Source: Lepidurus packardi (lineage: Eukaryota > Arthropoda > Branchiopoda > Notostraca > Triopsidae). From it: 64,000 bases of DNA. The notes beneath the pieces are model-generated. The model saw only the letters and a program-made list of their open reading frames with translations. It was not told the DNA's origin and did no database searches. The stretch covers positions 11,904,001 through 11,968,000 of the forward strand of contig JAKZAN010000005.1 in the NCBI GenBank assembly GCA_023053545.1, in the 5' to 3' direction. Numbering within the stretch: the stretch's first letter is position 1; every line of letters starts with the position of its first letter. Below, in pieces: positions 24,820 to 36,200 of the stretch. A program made the translations under genes and the position numbers.

Positions 24820-27800
24820 ATGGAATTTACAGCCGAACACGTTGAAAAAGCGGTCAAGCACTTTTATCAAAACTTGGCCAGTCAATCCCAACTTAACCTT
24901 TGGTTAACTTCCGCTCAGGCTTCTCCTTTGGCGTGGTCTTTTGCCTGGCAACTCCTGGACAAAGACAAGGTTATTTAATCTTTAAATTCTTATTAACCTT
25001 CTAAAGTTTTATTATTTTGTTGTTAATAGATCCTAGAAGTTCAGTATTTTGGAGCTAGCACGCTGCAAACCAAAATTGCACACCATTTTCACGAAATTCC
25101 ACCCGACCATTACCCCGAACTCCGCCAGAAGTTGATTGACGTGGCTGTCCAGTTTGTCACGGGCCCCAAGATCGTGATACACCGTCTTTCCATAGCTGTA
25201 AAAAAAATAAAATAATAATAACAAGAAATGTACACTCATAAAACATACAAAGTTAACGAATTCTTCATCTGTTTTAGATTTCTTATTTAATCCTGCATTC
25301 AATTCCGGACAAATGGGAGTCGCCTTTCGCTGATATCGAAGCCCAACTCGCTCAGCACTGTCCTCAAGGCGTTTTAACTCCCCCGTTTCTTAATCTGTTG
25401 CTTAGTATCATTACCGGAGTGGCAGAAGAGGTAAAAAACCCCTCTAAATCTCATTTTTTCTCGATCCAAATTCATGAAATCCCATTTTTTCACTCGACAG
25501 TTCTCCTCGATGAACACCACCCAAGTGAGGCGCACAGTTATTCGAACTGAAATGTCTAAATCAGGAGAAATAAGTAAACTTTACCCCAATTTCTATTTTA
25601 ATACTTTTTGTGCCCTGGATTTAACTCTTTTTCTTAACTTTTTTCGCAGTTTTGCCATTGCTGAATCGTATAATCTCCACGTTGCCTGACCCCAATGACC
25701 CCGAATGTGATACCAAAGAAGAATCTGTTACCTACGCCATCAAAGCTGTGAATGCGTGGGTCCAATACGGTGCTGGAGTGCCTTGGGAACATGGATTACG
25801 GATGGTAACGTGGAAAGCTCCCTAAAAGGACTCTAAAATCTCCCTGAAAACACATTTTTTGATGAAAAAAACGCTTTTATTGTTGGAAATTTCAAGATTG
25901 GGCCTTTGATGGAAGCTGCGCAGCATCCTTCATTGGAAGAAGCAGCTGTAGAAGCCTTGACGCAATGGATTATCCATCCAGAAGCTCACAGATACCCTGC
26001 TTCTTTGCTTTCCTTCTTGGAAGAGATTCTTCCCCTCAAGAATCTGATCATAGAAGCCAAAAAAGAGGGTTGTCCAGTAAAAAAAATCTCGTTTTCTTTT
26101 CCCTTTCTCTTATTCAATCGGTTCATCACCTTTTCACGAGTATATTGGGACCAAGGATTAATTATGGGCTTTTTTTAGGAACGAGTTTCGAGGTTATATG
26201 GGATTTTCGTACATTACGCCGAAACCCATTCGCGCATGTTGATCAATTCCTTGGAAGAAAAGCGTCACGTGATCCTGCCTCTCTTCGAATTACTCTTGGA
26301 CTGCACCAATACGCCTGGCAGATACCCCACTGACGAAAATTATAGCCATTTACCCTTAAGTGTTTGGTACATTTTGCAAGTACGTTTTCTAATGGTCTAA
26401 TTCTCTAATTTCCCTCTTTTCTAATTCCATTTTTCAGTTATTACTATTTGTATTATTTTTATTTGTATTTTAGTTATTTATTTGGGGAATTTCTAATTTT
26501 CCTCACGATTTTTTAGATGATTTAGAATGTGATTTAAATGAAGATTCATAAGCTTGGACTTAAGATAACGTTTCTCCCCTCTTTTCTAATTCCATTTTTC
26601 AGTTATTATTATTTTTATTGGTATTTTAGTTATTTATTTTGGGAATTTCTAATTTTCTTCGGTCAGTTTTCTTCACGATTTTTTAGATGATTTAGAATGT
26701 GATTTAAATGAAGATTCATAAGCTTGGACTTAAGATAATGGAAGATTTTATTTTATTTTATTATTTAATCCGTTTTGATTCATTAGGATGATTTGACTGC
26801 TGTTCGACCCGAAAAGCAAAAGTTGTTGGAAGAACTTTTTAATCCGTTATACCTCACGCTTGTGGATGTCCTCCTGAATAAAGCCATGCTTCCAGAGTTT
26901 AACCAAGACTGGTCTGCGGAAGATAAGGAGTCGCATCGTTGTTATCGACAAGATTTATTTGACACAATGGTATAAAACTCCATCTCGTTCCCTCTCATCG
27001 TTCTTATTGATTCTTTTTATTTTTCTAGGGTTATTGTTTTAACGTTTTACGAGGAGCAATGCTCGAAAAGCTTTTATCTCACTTGGGTGAAGCCGTGAGA
27101 CAAAGCCAGGAGAATCCACGAGCTTGGCCAGCGCTCGAAACTTGTTTAATGGCCATCCGAGCCGTCTCGGAATCCGTTGAAACCAATGAAGAAGTTTACA
27201 TCCCGAAATTAATCTCCTTCTTGCCCTCGTTACCCTTCCGGGGCAACTCGCATGTGATCCAAGCTGCCTTGGAAACGCTAGGTAGAAAATGAAACGCGAA
27301 TTTCTTTCCTTTATTACAAAAAAAAAATAAAAAAAAATTTTTACTTCTTAGCTAACTGTTAATTCCTGAATTTATTCCTGAATTTAGGAGCGTATGCTGA
27401 ATGGTTAAGCGCCCATCCTACACTATTAGGCCAAGTTCTCCCATTACTGATGCTCGGTTTAGAAAACGGCGATTCCGCCCCAGCAGCTTCTTTGGCGCTC
27501 AAGGAAATCGCTCGGGATTGCGTTTTGGGGATCCGGCCTTACGCGGAATCCATTGTGCAATCCTGCGAGAAGGCGCTGTTCAATACTTCCCTGAAGAATG
27601 GCGAAAAAGTGCGGCTCATGTACATCCTAGGCAAAGTATTGTCGGTTTTGCCCTTGCCGACCATCCTCCAGTACTTGAGTCGGATACTGAGCCCTTGTTT
27701 GCAAGAACTCCATGCCTTATTATCTGCAGAAGTAAAAATGACTTTCTCTTTTCACTTATGTTCAATAATTTCCGCTTTTTCTGTCATTTTCACATCGTTT

Positions 27801-30746
27801 TTTCATTGTGTTTTTCTTAAAATGGAATTTTAGGAAATTTACTAACTGATTTCTGAACTGTTTTTCATATAGATAAATGATACGACCAGGAATACGTTGG
27901 TAACCAGGCTTCAGATGGTAGCTACACTATGCTGTACTTTGGATCTGAGACCTTCGCAAGACCCCGAATCGGAGGAAAATTCTTCCTCTTCGGTTTTTTA
28001 TCCTGTCAAACCAGCAGGAGATCAATGCCAACAGCCCGTATTTCTCCTCCTTCAGCAAATGCTACCTATCTTGAAAGCTTCCATGGCAAAATACCCCACA
28101 GATGAGCAAGTTGTCCAAGTAAAATTGAGAAAAACTTTTGCGTTAATTGAATTTATTTTTAGATTTTTAAATTTAGTTCTAATTTTGTATGTAAGATTTT
28201 ATTTATTAGTTTAACTGTACAAATGTAAGTGATTTTTAGATTTATTTATCGTTTTTATTTCTTTAAATTTGTATTTTTACATTTATTTATTGTTTTTATT
28301 TATTTAGATTTGTATTCTTCGATTTATTTCTGAATTTATTTAGATTTTTTACTATAGGCAACTTGCGCTGTTCTGAAGCAATGTATTTCGACCTTATTGG
28401 ACGATTGCGTGCCTCTGTTACCCGAACTGGTTCCTCTGATCGCAGAATGTCACCGAACTTTTCCGAGTTTGCCCTTACTAGAAGTTACGAAACAAGTAAA
28501 AGCCTGAAATTCCCTTTGCAAACCTGAGCCGCGTTCGTTTTGACGAAAGTTTAAGCCGACTTAAAAGTCTACCCAAGACTTTGTGTTTATAAGCTAGCTA
28601 GTCGACTCTGTGTTTATAAGCTAGCTAGTCGACGAGTTTAAGCCGACTTAAAAGTCTACCCAAGACTTTGTGTTTATAAGCTAGCTAGTTTTCTTTAGCT
28701 AGTCGACTTTTAGTTTTGGTCTCAAGTCAGGCAAGTCTATAACGTGTACTCGTGTGCCCAGACTTAAAGTTAACCCCGCCTCTTGTTTATGTTTCTCCTT
28801 TGTCGTTATCGAACACACCATATATGGAATTTGTTTACTTTCTACAAGCACCGCCCCGTGGGTGGAGCAATTGTAAACTTATGCTTATAAGCGTTCGTTT
28901 TTGGACTCAAGACTTTCCAAGTCAACTCCCGTAAACTTTCAAAGTTTAGGCTAAAACGAACGCTTATAAGCGTAAGTCAAGGAAGTTTGGCTAGTCTAGT
29001 TTAAGTCGAAGGTGCAAAACGAACGCGGGTCTGAGTCCAATCAGTGGACTTTCGGGAGGGTTTGAAGCGTTCGAAGGGAAACTTGTAAATGTGGGTGTTT
29101 CATTTGTCTAGTTGATGTTACTCTTTGGGAAGGAAGAGCACGGGAACCAAGAAAGTGTGTTGTTGCACGCATTGCTGGTCGATATAACTCAAACCACGTT
29201 AGCAGCGTGTGGAATTAACTATCCAGGAACAGGTCCTTTTCCCTTATTGCCAAGTCATGTTCCGACAGAGGGAGTTACGGCCACAGTCCAGACAGCGTTA
29301 CTTGCCGAGCGACCAGATTTACTGGGCGTTTTTATGCTGGTCATGAGCCATATAATCCGCAAAAACGTCCATTTGGTGACGCAAGAGAACATCCCATTGC
29401 GAACTTTGTTCGTTGCTGGCATTGTAGGGCTCACCCGACCGGAACCCAGCACTTTTAAACCGTCTGCTGGGTTCTTGAGCCATTTCCTACAAAGCTCAAG
29501 CGAAGCCCCGCCTTTAAAGCAAGTTGTTGATGAAATGGGACAGTTATTAGTCTCCCAACTCTTAGCGTGCATAGGTAATGAAGCTTTCCTGGATTTCTTT
29601 GTAAACTGTTAGCATAATTTAATACTTACAGAAAAGAAGCTAGTCTTGAGTTGTTTTTATAACTAATTAGGGCATTAAATGTAAACGTTATAAAGTTTGT
29701 GACTGAAGTTTTTTCAGAGTTACTGAAGACTCTTCCTTCGTTCATAGGCTAACTAAAAATGTTTTTAAAATGATCAAGTTTTACTTGAAATCTTGATCTG
29801 GGACATACTTGAATGTAGTAATTTCATATTTTTAAACTGTTAGAATAAATAGTTTAAAGAATAAATAGTTTAGATTTAGTTTAAAATTATTTATTTAGAA
29901 TAAATAGTTTAGTTTATTAGAATAACTAGTTTAAAAATTAACTATTTCTTCTAATAAAATATTTATAAAAGTTAAACTATTTAAAATGTAAACTATTTAT
30001 TCTCTTCATTGCATCTAATGAAGAGAATAAATAGTTTAAAAAATCATTTTCTTAGCATATTGTGATACTTGTACAAAGAAAAGCATTTCTTTTCAGTAGT
30101 TTGTGTAACTAATTAGAGCATTAAAAGTAAATATGTTATGTGACTAATTCAGAGCTAGTGAAGACTCCTCATTCGGTCATAGGCTACAAATAACTTTACA
30201 AGCTTTGACATGCTGATGTTTTATTTGAAATCTCTTGAGATGTTGAACCGGACAACATAATTGAATGAAATTAATTTTCATATTTTGTAACTAATTATTC
30301 TCTTCATTGTATGTCCTTTGCAAGGTGGTTCTACGTCCCGACCGTTGGTAGAGTATTTATCCGAAGTCTTTCTGCAACTTAGCAAGAAACACTTCACAAA
30401 TTACGCTCGTTGGCTTCAGAATTCTTTAGCAATTGACTCTTTTCCGTCCAGTTTGGTTCAGGCATCCAATAAGGAGCATTTCTTAAAGATAGTCTTAAAG
30501 TAAGTACCTTTTATACTCAAATCTTTCTGAGGATAATCTTTCTGCCTAAACAAACGAATCTTTTTAAGAGCTTTCGGATCGATTTATCGCTCGGAATCCA
30601 CATTTTTGATGTATTGACTGATTATTTTTAGGGAACGTGCCAACAAACGGAAGCTGCAAGATATTATCCGCGAATTTTCATTGGTTTGTCGAGGTTTGGC
30701 TGGTACAGAGTACTCTGACGCTACTTCTCAACCTGCTTGGCCATAA
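24820..30746 (+). CDS. Ipo13: Importin-13 (karyopherin-beta transport receptor)
   Basis: Bidirectional Ran-dependent nuclear transport receptor. In other animals its cargo includes Mago-Y14 and Ubc9 (import) and eIF1A (export). Fifteen exons keep phase: 24820-24969, 25030-25197, 25278-25430, 25501-25573, 25650-25804, 25897-26076, 26179-26379, 26787-26969, 27029-27281, 27388-27731, 27873-28118, 28358-28495, 29112-29574, 30325-30499, 30632-30746. They give about 998 residues (human 963). Diagnostic stretches are FTAEHVEKAVKHFYQ, WSFAWQLLDKDKILEVQYFG, LSVWYILQDD, PYAESIVQS and the C terminus KERANKRKLQDIIREF, then LVCRGLAGTEYSD. The importin-beta N-terminal domain covers about residues 20-110, with HEAT repeats throughout. 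The first donor (GTTATT) is weak. A foldback element sits in the intron 28496-29111. Confidence 0.96.
26455..26765. repeat. about 170-bp direct duplication
   Basis: Two copies share GATTTTTTAGATGATTTAGA, ATGTGATTTAAATGAAGATT and CATAAGCTTGGACTTAAGAT (near 26510 and 26680). In the importin-13 intron 26380-26786. Confidence 0.85.
28515..29035. mobile_element. Nested inverted-repeat (foldback-like) element
   Basis: The outer ends read CCGCGTTCGTTTT at about 28528 and AAAACGAACGCGGG at about 29015, in inverted orientation. An inner pair, ATGCTTATAAGCGTTCGTTTT near 28880 against AAAACGAACGCTTATAAGCG near 28953, forms a second, almost perfect inverted repeat. A 59-bp direct repeat with AAGTCTACCCAAGACTTTGT and TATAAGCTAGCTAGT lies near the left end (28545-28690). 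No ORF. In an importin-13 intron. Confidence 0.65.
29640..30290. repeat. about 440-bp diverged duplication with AT-rich palindromic middle
   Basis: CTAATTAGGGCATTAAATGTAA and GAAGACTCTTCCTTCGTTCATAGG at 29660-29750 recur in altered form at 30110-30190. The middle (29840-30030) is rich in AATAAATAGTTTAAA and its complement. In the importin-13 intron 29575-30324. Confidence 0.7.
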
Positions 30747-30820
30747 ATCTTCAGGAAAGGAAAAACAAAGTAAACCGTCAAAGTAAACCGTTTTTGTCTC
30801 CCATTAACGAGCCAATACAG

Positions 30821-30826
30821 TTTATT
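30821..30826 (-). terminator. TTC4 poly(A) signal overlapping the stop codon
   Basis: AATAAA on the minus strand overlaps the TTC4 stop codon (TAA at 30824-30822). If used, the TTC4 3' UTR is very short and ends within about 60 bp of the importin-13 stop codon on the other strand. Confidence 0.6.
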
Positions 30827-32643
30827 GGTAATGTTGTAAAAACTCCACATGGAATTTACTGCCTCTCACAAGCACTATGAAACCAGGCGTACCCGCTTTG
30901 ACCACGTACCTAACGAAATGAACGAAATTACAAATTCCATTAGTAATCATTCAAAAGAATCCCAAGAAATTAAAAAAATTAGGATCAAACTATTACTCAG
31001 GGTGCGTCAAGACTTCCTTAAGCGTTCTTTTCGTGTCCACCAAGTGCAAAGCACCTTTAGCAGTGTTTTCAAAGTACACACACAGGCGGTCGGGGGTGTA
31101 TTTGCCTTCGGTGTCCCAGAGTGGTCTTTCTTGGCCAAACATGACTTCCAAATGCTCGGCAAACCTGAAGCAGAGAGGAATTCGGGTCGTATTTAATCCA
31201 ATTTCGTTGATTTAAGGTATAAATATACGTTGTTTCTTCGTTAAACTCTTCAATAAAGTCCGTTTCGCCATGTTCGGGGTATAAAAAGAGCACAGGCCAG
31301 ATTAGGACGTTATTTTCGAGGTGAACTCGCTTCTGTAAGGCAGCAGGGTGGCAAGGTTCAATATAAGACAAGTCCAGTGGCTTTATTTCGCCTATATACG
31401 TACCAAAAACGGTTATTTATGCGTTAAATTGATATTTTTACGATATTTGCCTTTGAAATTCGCGATCTTTACCCCTCTTTCTTCAAGAATCTTTAGTAAT
31501 GCGGTCTGGGCTTCTTGTTCTTTGCGTTCTTGGGCCTCAGCTTTGCGTCTATTTCGTTCTTCGAGTTTCTGGGACACGCGAAATGTGTTCATTTCAACTT
31601 TTAGACGGTTTCAATTGATGTGAAGTTTGAAGCAAAAACGTCTTAGAAGATACGTACTTGGTTTTGCACGAGTTTAGTTCGAATTTCAAGCAAGGTTTTG
31701 TTGGTGGGGTTCGATTTGAGGCCGTAATCGCACCATTTGAAGCCTTCTTCGTACCGTTTCAACTGCTGACAGCATTGAGCAGCTCGGATTATGGCTTTTG
31801 AGTAATCTGTTTTGAGTTTCACAGCTTCTCGACTGTCGTTCAAGGCAGATCTAACCTTCCAAACATGAATTAACAGGGTTTTTTCGTTTGTTTAGAAGTT
31901 TACGAGTTCTACAACTTTCGAGAACTTTCTAGACACTTTCTAGAACGTTAAAATACCTGAAATTTCCTAAATGAAAATGCGAAGCTGCTCGATTAAGGTA
32001 CAAAGTGGCGTTTACTTCCTTATTAGGGCACTTTTGCTTTAAACCTTCAGTGTAATCAGCAATTGCCATACGATATTTCTTGACTTTAAAGTTGAAATTC
32101 CCGTCATCTTTATATGCCACCGCCAAATCTTTTAGAAATGAAAAAACAGTTCCAAATTTGAATTACAAAGCAAAATTACGTTACAATGCCAAGAACTTAG
32201 CTACTTCGGAAAGCAATTAAATAGGTAATTAGTTCAGTTAGTAATTCAGTTAATTGATTCAGTACGTAATTAGTTCAGTAGCTAAGTTTAGTTCAATAGA
32301 TTTGAAAGTTAATTTTACCTTCAGTAGTGTTTTCATTTGGGTCATATTTAAGTTGTTGGAACGCTTCGAGCAATGGCGGTAACGGTTCCCCTTCTTCTGG
32401 TAATTGGTTCATAAAAAAGGGATGTTTTTCCATTTCCTGGCATTTTTAATAAATAAATTAAGACTTAAAATGTCGGTAAATTGCTTGATTGTGTACTTTT
32501 TCCCAATTTTCTGGCGTCCAACCTTCGGTATACGGGGCTTTTTCGCGAGAATTAATAAAATCATCCAATTCTTGGTCCATTTGTTTCGCTAATTCGTGAC
32601 GTTCTTCATCAGTCATGTTCGCTTTGGGTTTAATTTCCTCCAT
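30822..32643 (-). CDS. Ttc4: Tetratricopeptide repeat protein 4 (Hsp90/Hsp70 co-chaperone, CNS1 family)
   Basis: TPR co-chaperone homologous to human TTC4, yeast Cns1 and fly Dpit47. Exons in transcript order: 32497-32643, 32319-32436, 31957-32128, 31658-31850, 31442-31568, 31229-31391, 30997-31164, 30822-30909. All keep phase and give about 391 residues (human 387). Diagnostic sequence: [12 protein letters not shown], the TPR block [20 protein letters not shown] with [30 protein letters not shown] and FKWCDYGL. A charged helix follows, then the C-terminal domain ([52 protein letters not shown]). The donor of exon 1 is the GTACAC at 32496; reading through it would break homology. Tail-to-tail with importin-13 and head-to-head with the ZP gene about 620 bp away. 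Confidence 0.95.
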
Positions 32644-33264
32644 AATGAATTTTAGGATTAAATACGGTTAAATAACGCAGAAAGACGCTACAATAAACTG
32701 GTTAATTAATGCAGTTCTTTTAAATTAAATCTGCATGAATTAATACCGGCTAATTTCACTCAATTAATCTAACTTTTCATTGAAATTTGTGCGAAGAATA
32801 TTTTGGGTAAATAAACCCACGTGGTGAACAATGAAAATGGAACATGTCCTTGCTTTGAGCTTGTAGTTGAGAAAGTCGAGCATAGATGGCGTCGTTGTTA
32901 GAATAGTAGGAAAAGGTGCACGCTTTCGGCTTCTTTTCAACGCCCTAAAATACCCAAATTACCATTTCTACCTGGACCCGGTTTTTGGTGTTCAGGCCAA
33001 TGTTAGACCGAAGGTAATTGGGAGTGGTAGACAGGTAGAGCGTGACATTCCTTCAGGTGCCGTCGTACATGCTGTATCAAAGCGCAGGAGCAACGTTTGT
33101 TGGTGCTTATATTTGTTGGCGAAGTGAAAGTTGCAAGGACTTCGGACGTTTGGCATTCGTCAATAACGCCTTCGAGTATACTTTTTAAAACAGCTGTGCT
33201 TAATACTGCTGCAATGGATAGTTAATTGATGTGTTAAGTTAGTTTCAAGTGGACCAGTTTTCAA
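32644..33264. other. Divergent promoter region between TTC4 and the ZP gene
   Basis: This 620-bp spacer separates two head-to-head start codons. It contains CATAGATGGCGTCG at 32881, a CTCF-like match. No TATA box was identified with confidence. I see no coding exon in it. Confidence 0.55.
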
Positions 33265-36200
33265 ATGAAAATGTTCAGAATGTCAAGTGGGTTGTTCTGG
33301 ATTGTGCTTTGGATAACCTGCTGCTCCCAGGTAACGGCATGTGTAATCGTAATAACGAGCCTTAAAGTGTATTGCCTGCAATTGAGACACAAAGATTTCT
33401 TGTCCTTTAACCCTCTAAGCAAACTTTTCGCAAGCATGCAATTTCATGCTTGGGAAAAGTTTGAAAAACTCGACCGATTCTTGATGTAAAGAGTCTTAAG
33501 ACCAAGAGCCTTCAATTGTTAACAGGGAACATTAAAAGGTAAAGCAAGGCTCCAAGATGGTAAATGTCGATAAGAACAAACAGTACTCAGTTCCGCCCTG
33601 CACAAAACTAAATTTTTAAAAAAAGTAAAACTGGAAGATAACATTCTGTTTTGGAGACGGGCAGAAAGGTTAGTGGGCTTGGTCCGCCAATTCCTTGAAA
33701 CGCATTAAACGCATTAAAGCTTGACGGGAAGAACGTCCGTCGTATCTCATTGCTCAAAACTGTGTTTACATTTCGCCTCCAACGCCTTGGTTTTTTGCCT
33801 TCTAGCTAATGATCCGGACAGTACGAACACCTAATATGGTCAAAAACTTAAATAATAACAACCTTCAGAAGATTCCTCAACTTCCTTTGGAATCCTTGAA
33901 CAAAAACTTAACGGCACGTCAACACTTTTTACCGCCACAAAAACATTGAATCTTCATAATATAAGTATGAAAAAAACATTCGCAGACGTTTACACTCTCA
34001 AGAACCAAACATTAATACAACGTCTGAAGGACATGGGATGAATACACATTCAAACGTGCTAGTCTAAGTTTATAGATTTCTAGGAAACTATTTATAAACA
34101 CTTGCAGACCCACAAAATGCTTGATAAACACTTTACACAATATTGAGACCTATAATTATTACATTTAAATGAACAATAATGACACTTAAAGCGCCCAAAT
34201 ATGAATGCTGACAAAAACGTTTAGTAAACAATACAGTACAAAAGTAAATAGCAAACAAAGTAGAGAATTAAGAACAAATTAAAACAAATTAAGAACAAAT
34301 ACAACACAAACCAAATGAATAAATACTATATTCGATCCAGAAACAGTATACAATTTCGTACAAGCAATTGAAAATACAAATACATTATGTATCAAACTAA
34401 CAAATACAAGTAGAGTATTGACAAAATGTCTGGTATTGATCCTTAAAGGCTTCTGTCTTTTACAAACATAGATACTGTGTATTCTTTCAATTCAAAGATA
34501 CAGGTACACTTTCAAATACCGCAAGGTAAACACAAGAGCCAACGTATTTACAGAACTAGTAAATTGACATTCCATAAACATGCAGGCCAATACAGGAAAC
34601 GCAATACCAAACATACTAGTTAAACTCAAATACACTTTCGGTGCTTTGACATAAATATTTCCTTAGAAAACTGCTTCACTTGAACAATTCTACCTACAGT
34701 GTAAACAAACCTTAGAATTATTTGCAGTGCTAAGGTTTGTTTACATTGTAGGTAGACTTCAATTATACATATTTTGTCAATAATAAACTCCAAATTGTAT
34801 TACAATCTAATCTTAAGATTGCAGTATTAGGATGTCAAGATTACTTAATTATACTTAACATACTTAATTCCTTATAACATCTACTTCGTTGTAAACTAAT
34901 GTGTTTAAGATTGCAGTATTACAATGCAAATCGAGAATGTGCAGGCGACTTATTAACACCCAAAAATGGCGTTAACAATTAGAAGATGGTTCCTGTATAC
35001 TTAACGTACTTAATTCTTATAACATCTACTTCGTTGTAAACTAATTTGTTTAAGATTGCAGTATTACAATGCAAATCGAGAATGTGCAGGCGACTTAGTA
35101 ACACCTAAAACTGGCGTTAACAATTAGAAGATGGTTCCTGTCTACTTAACATACTTAATTCTTATAACATCAACTTCGTTGTAAACTAATGTGTTTAGTG
35201 TTATGCAAGAAGAACAGTTTTGGGTCTGACGTCAGTCATTGACACTCCAAGGTCTTTCGAAATCGTACCTGAATTCCCTCAATGGTCAAATTAGGCTATT
35301 GTTATGTGTAGGTAGGTTTATAGTTGGTTACAAAAGGACAAATGTCCTTTTTTTTATATACAATTTCCATCCCTTTCCACGCCCTAGCAATGTCCATGTC
35401 CAGCTCAAGGGCACACACACACAATCACTCCATGCTATTCCATATATGCCCGGTTGAAACCAAAATTCCCTTGAGCCCCCCCCCCCCCCCCCCCCCCCCC
35501 ATCAGTTCACGTATTTTCCCCCATCCAAAAAACCTCAAAAAACTGTAAAAAATGACCGTTTCAAAAGTCAATTGAACCGCATTTTGACTGCTTTCTAAAG
35601 CAATTGCTACATTTTCAAACTTTCGCGGAAGAAAAAGTAAAAAAAAAAAATTTTTACACTATTCGACATGACACGCGCTATAGCAACAGCCATTTGTCCA
35701 GTTACCATCCCAACAGGGACAAATTGGCTAATACTTGGCCAACTTCCCTTTTGACATTGGAATGAAAAAATGAAACGAAAATATCAAGTGACGTCAAAAC
35801 CGTCTCGAATTACCATTGAATTTTGCCGCACCCATATTTCATACCTGCGCATTTTATTTCCAAATAAATACATAAAAACAAATACAAATAAATAAAATAA
35901 AAAAGAGATTCATAAAAAAGGACTTTGGCGTTTCTGTTTCCGCTAGCATTGTAGCATACCGTGTGCGTTTACACAATAGGAACCGTCATCAATTTGCTAT
36001 GCCGGTCTGGTGTTTGAGTTTTAAATTGAAATTCCTTTCCTTATTTTTCTAAATTTTTCTAATATTTTTTTGGCTATGAGGAATGAAATTATGGTGGTTA
36101 AGGTGAACCTCCACAGTTATTAAAATGAGGCAGCAAGAAGAGACAATAATCTAGTGTTAAGGAAGAGGAGACGACATGATAATTTGGAGCCTAGAGGCGC

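Noticed and set aside
32867-33127. 86-residue frame in the TTC4/ZP spacer
   Set aside because: No recognisable domain, no splice partner and no initiation context. It lies in a divergent promoter region.
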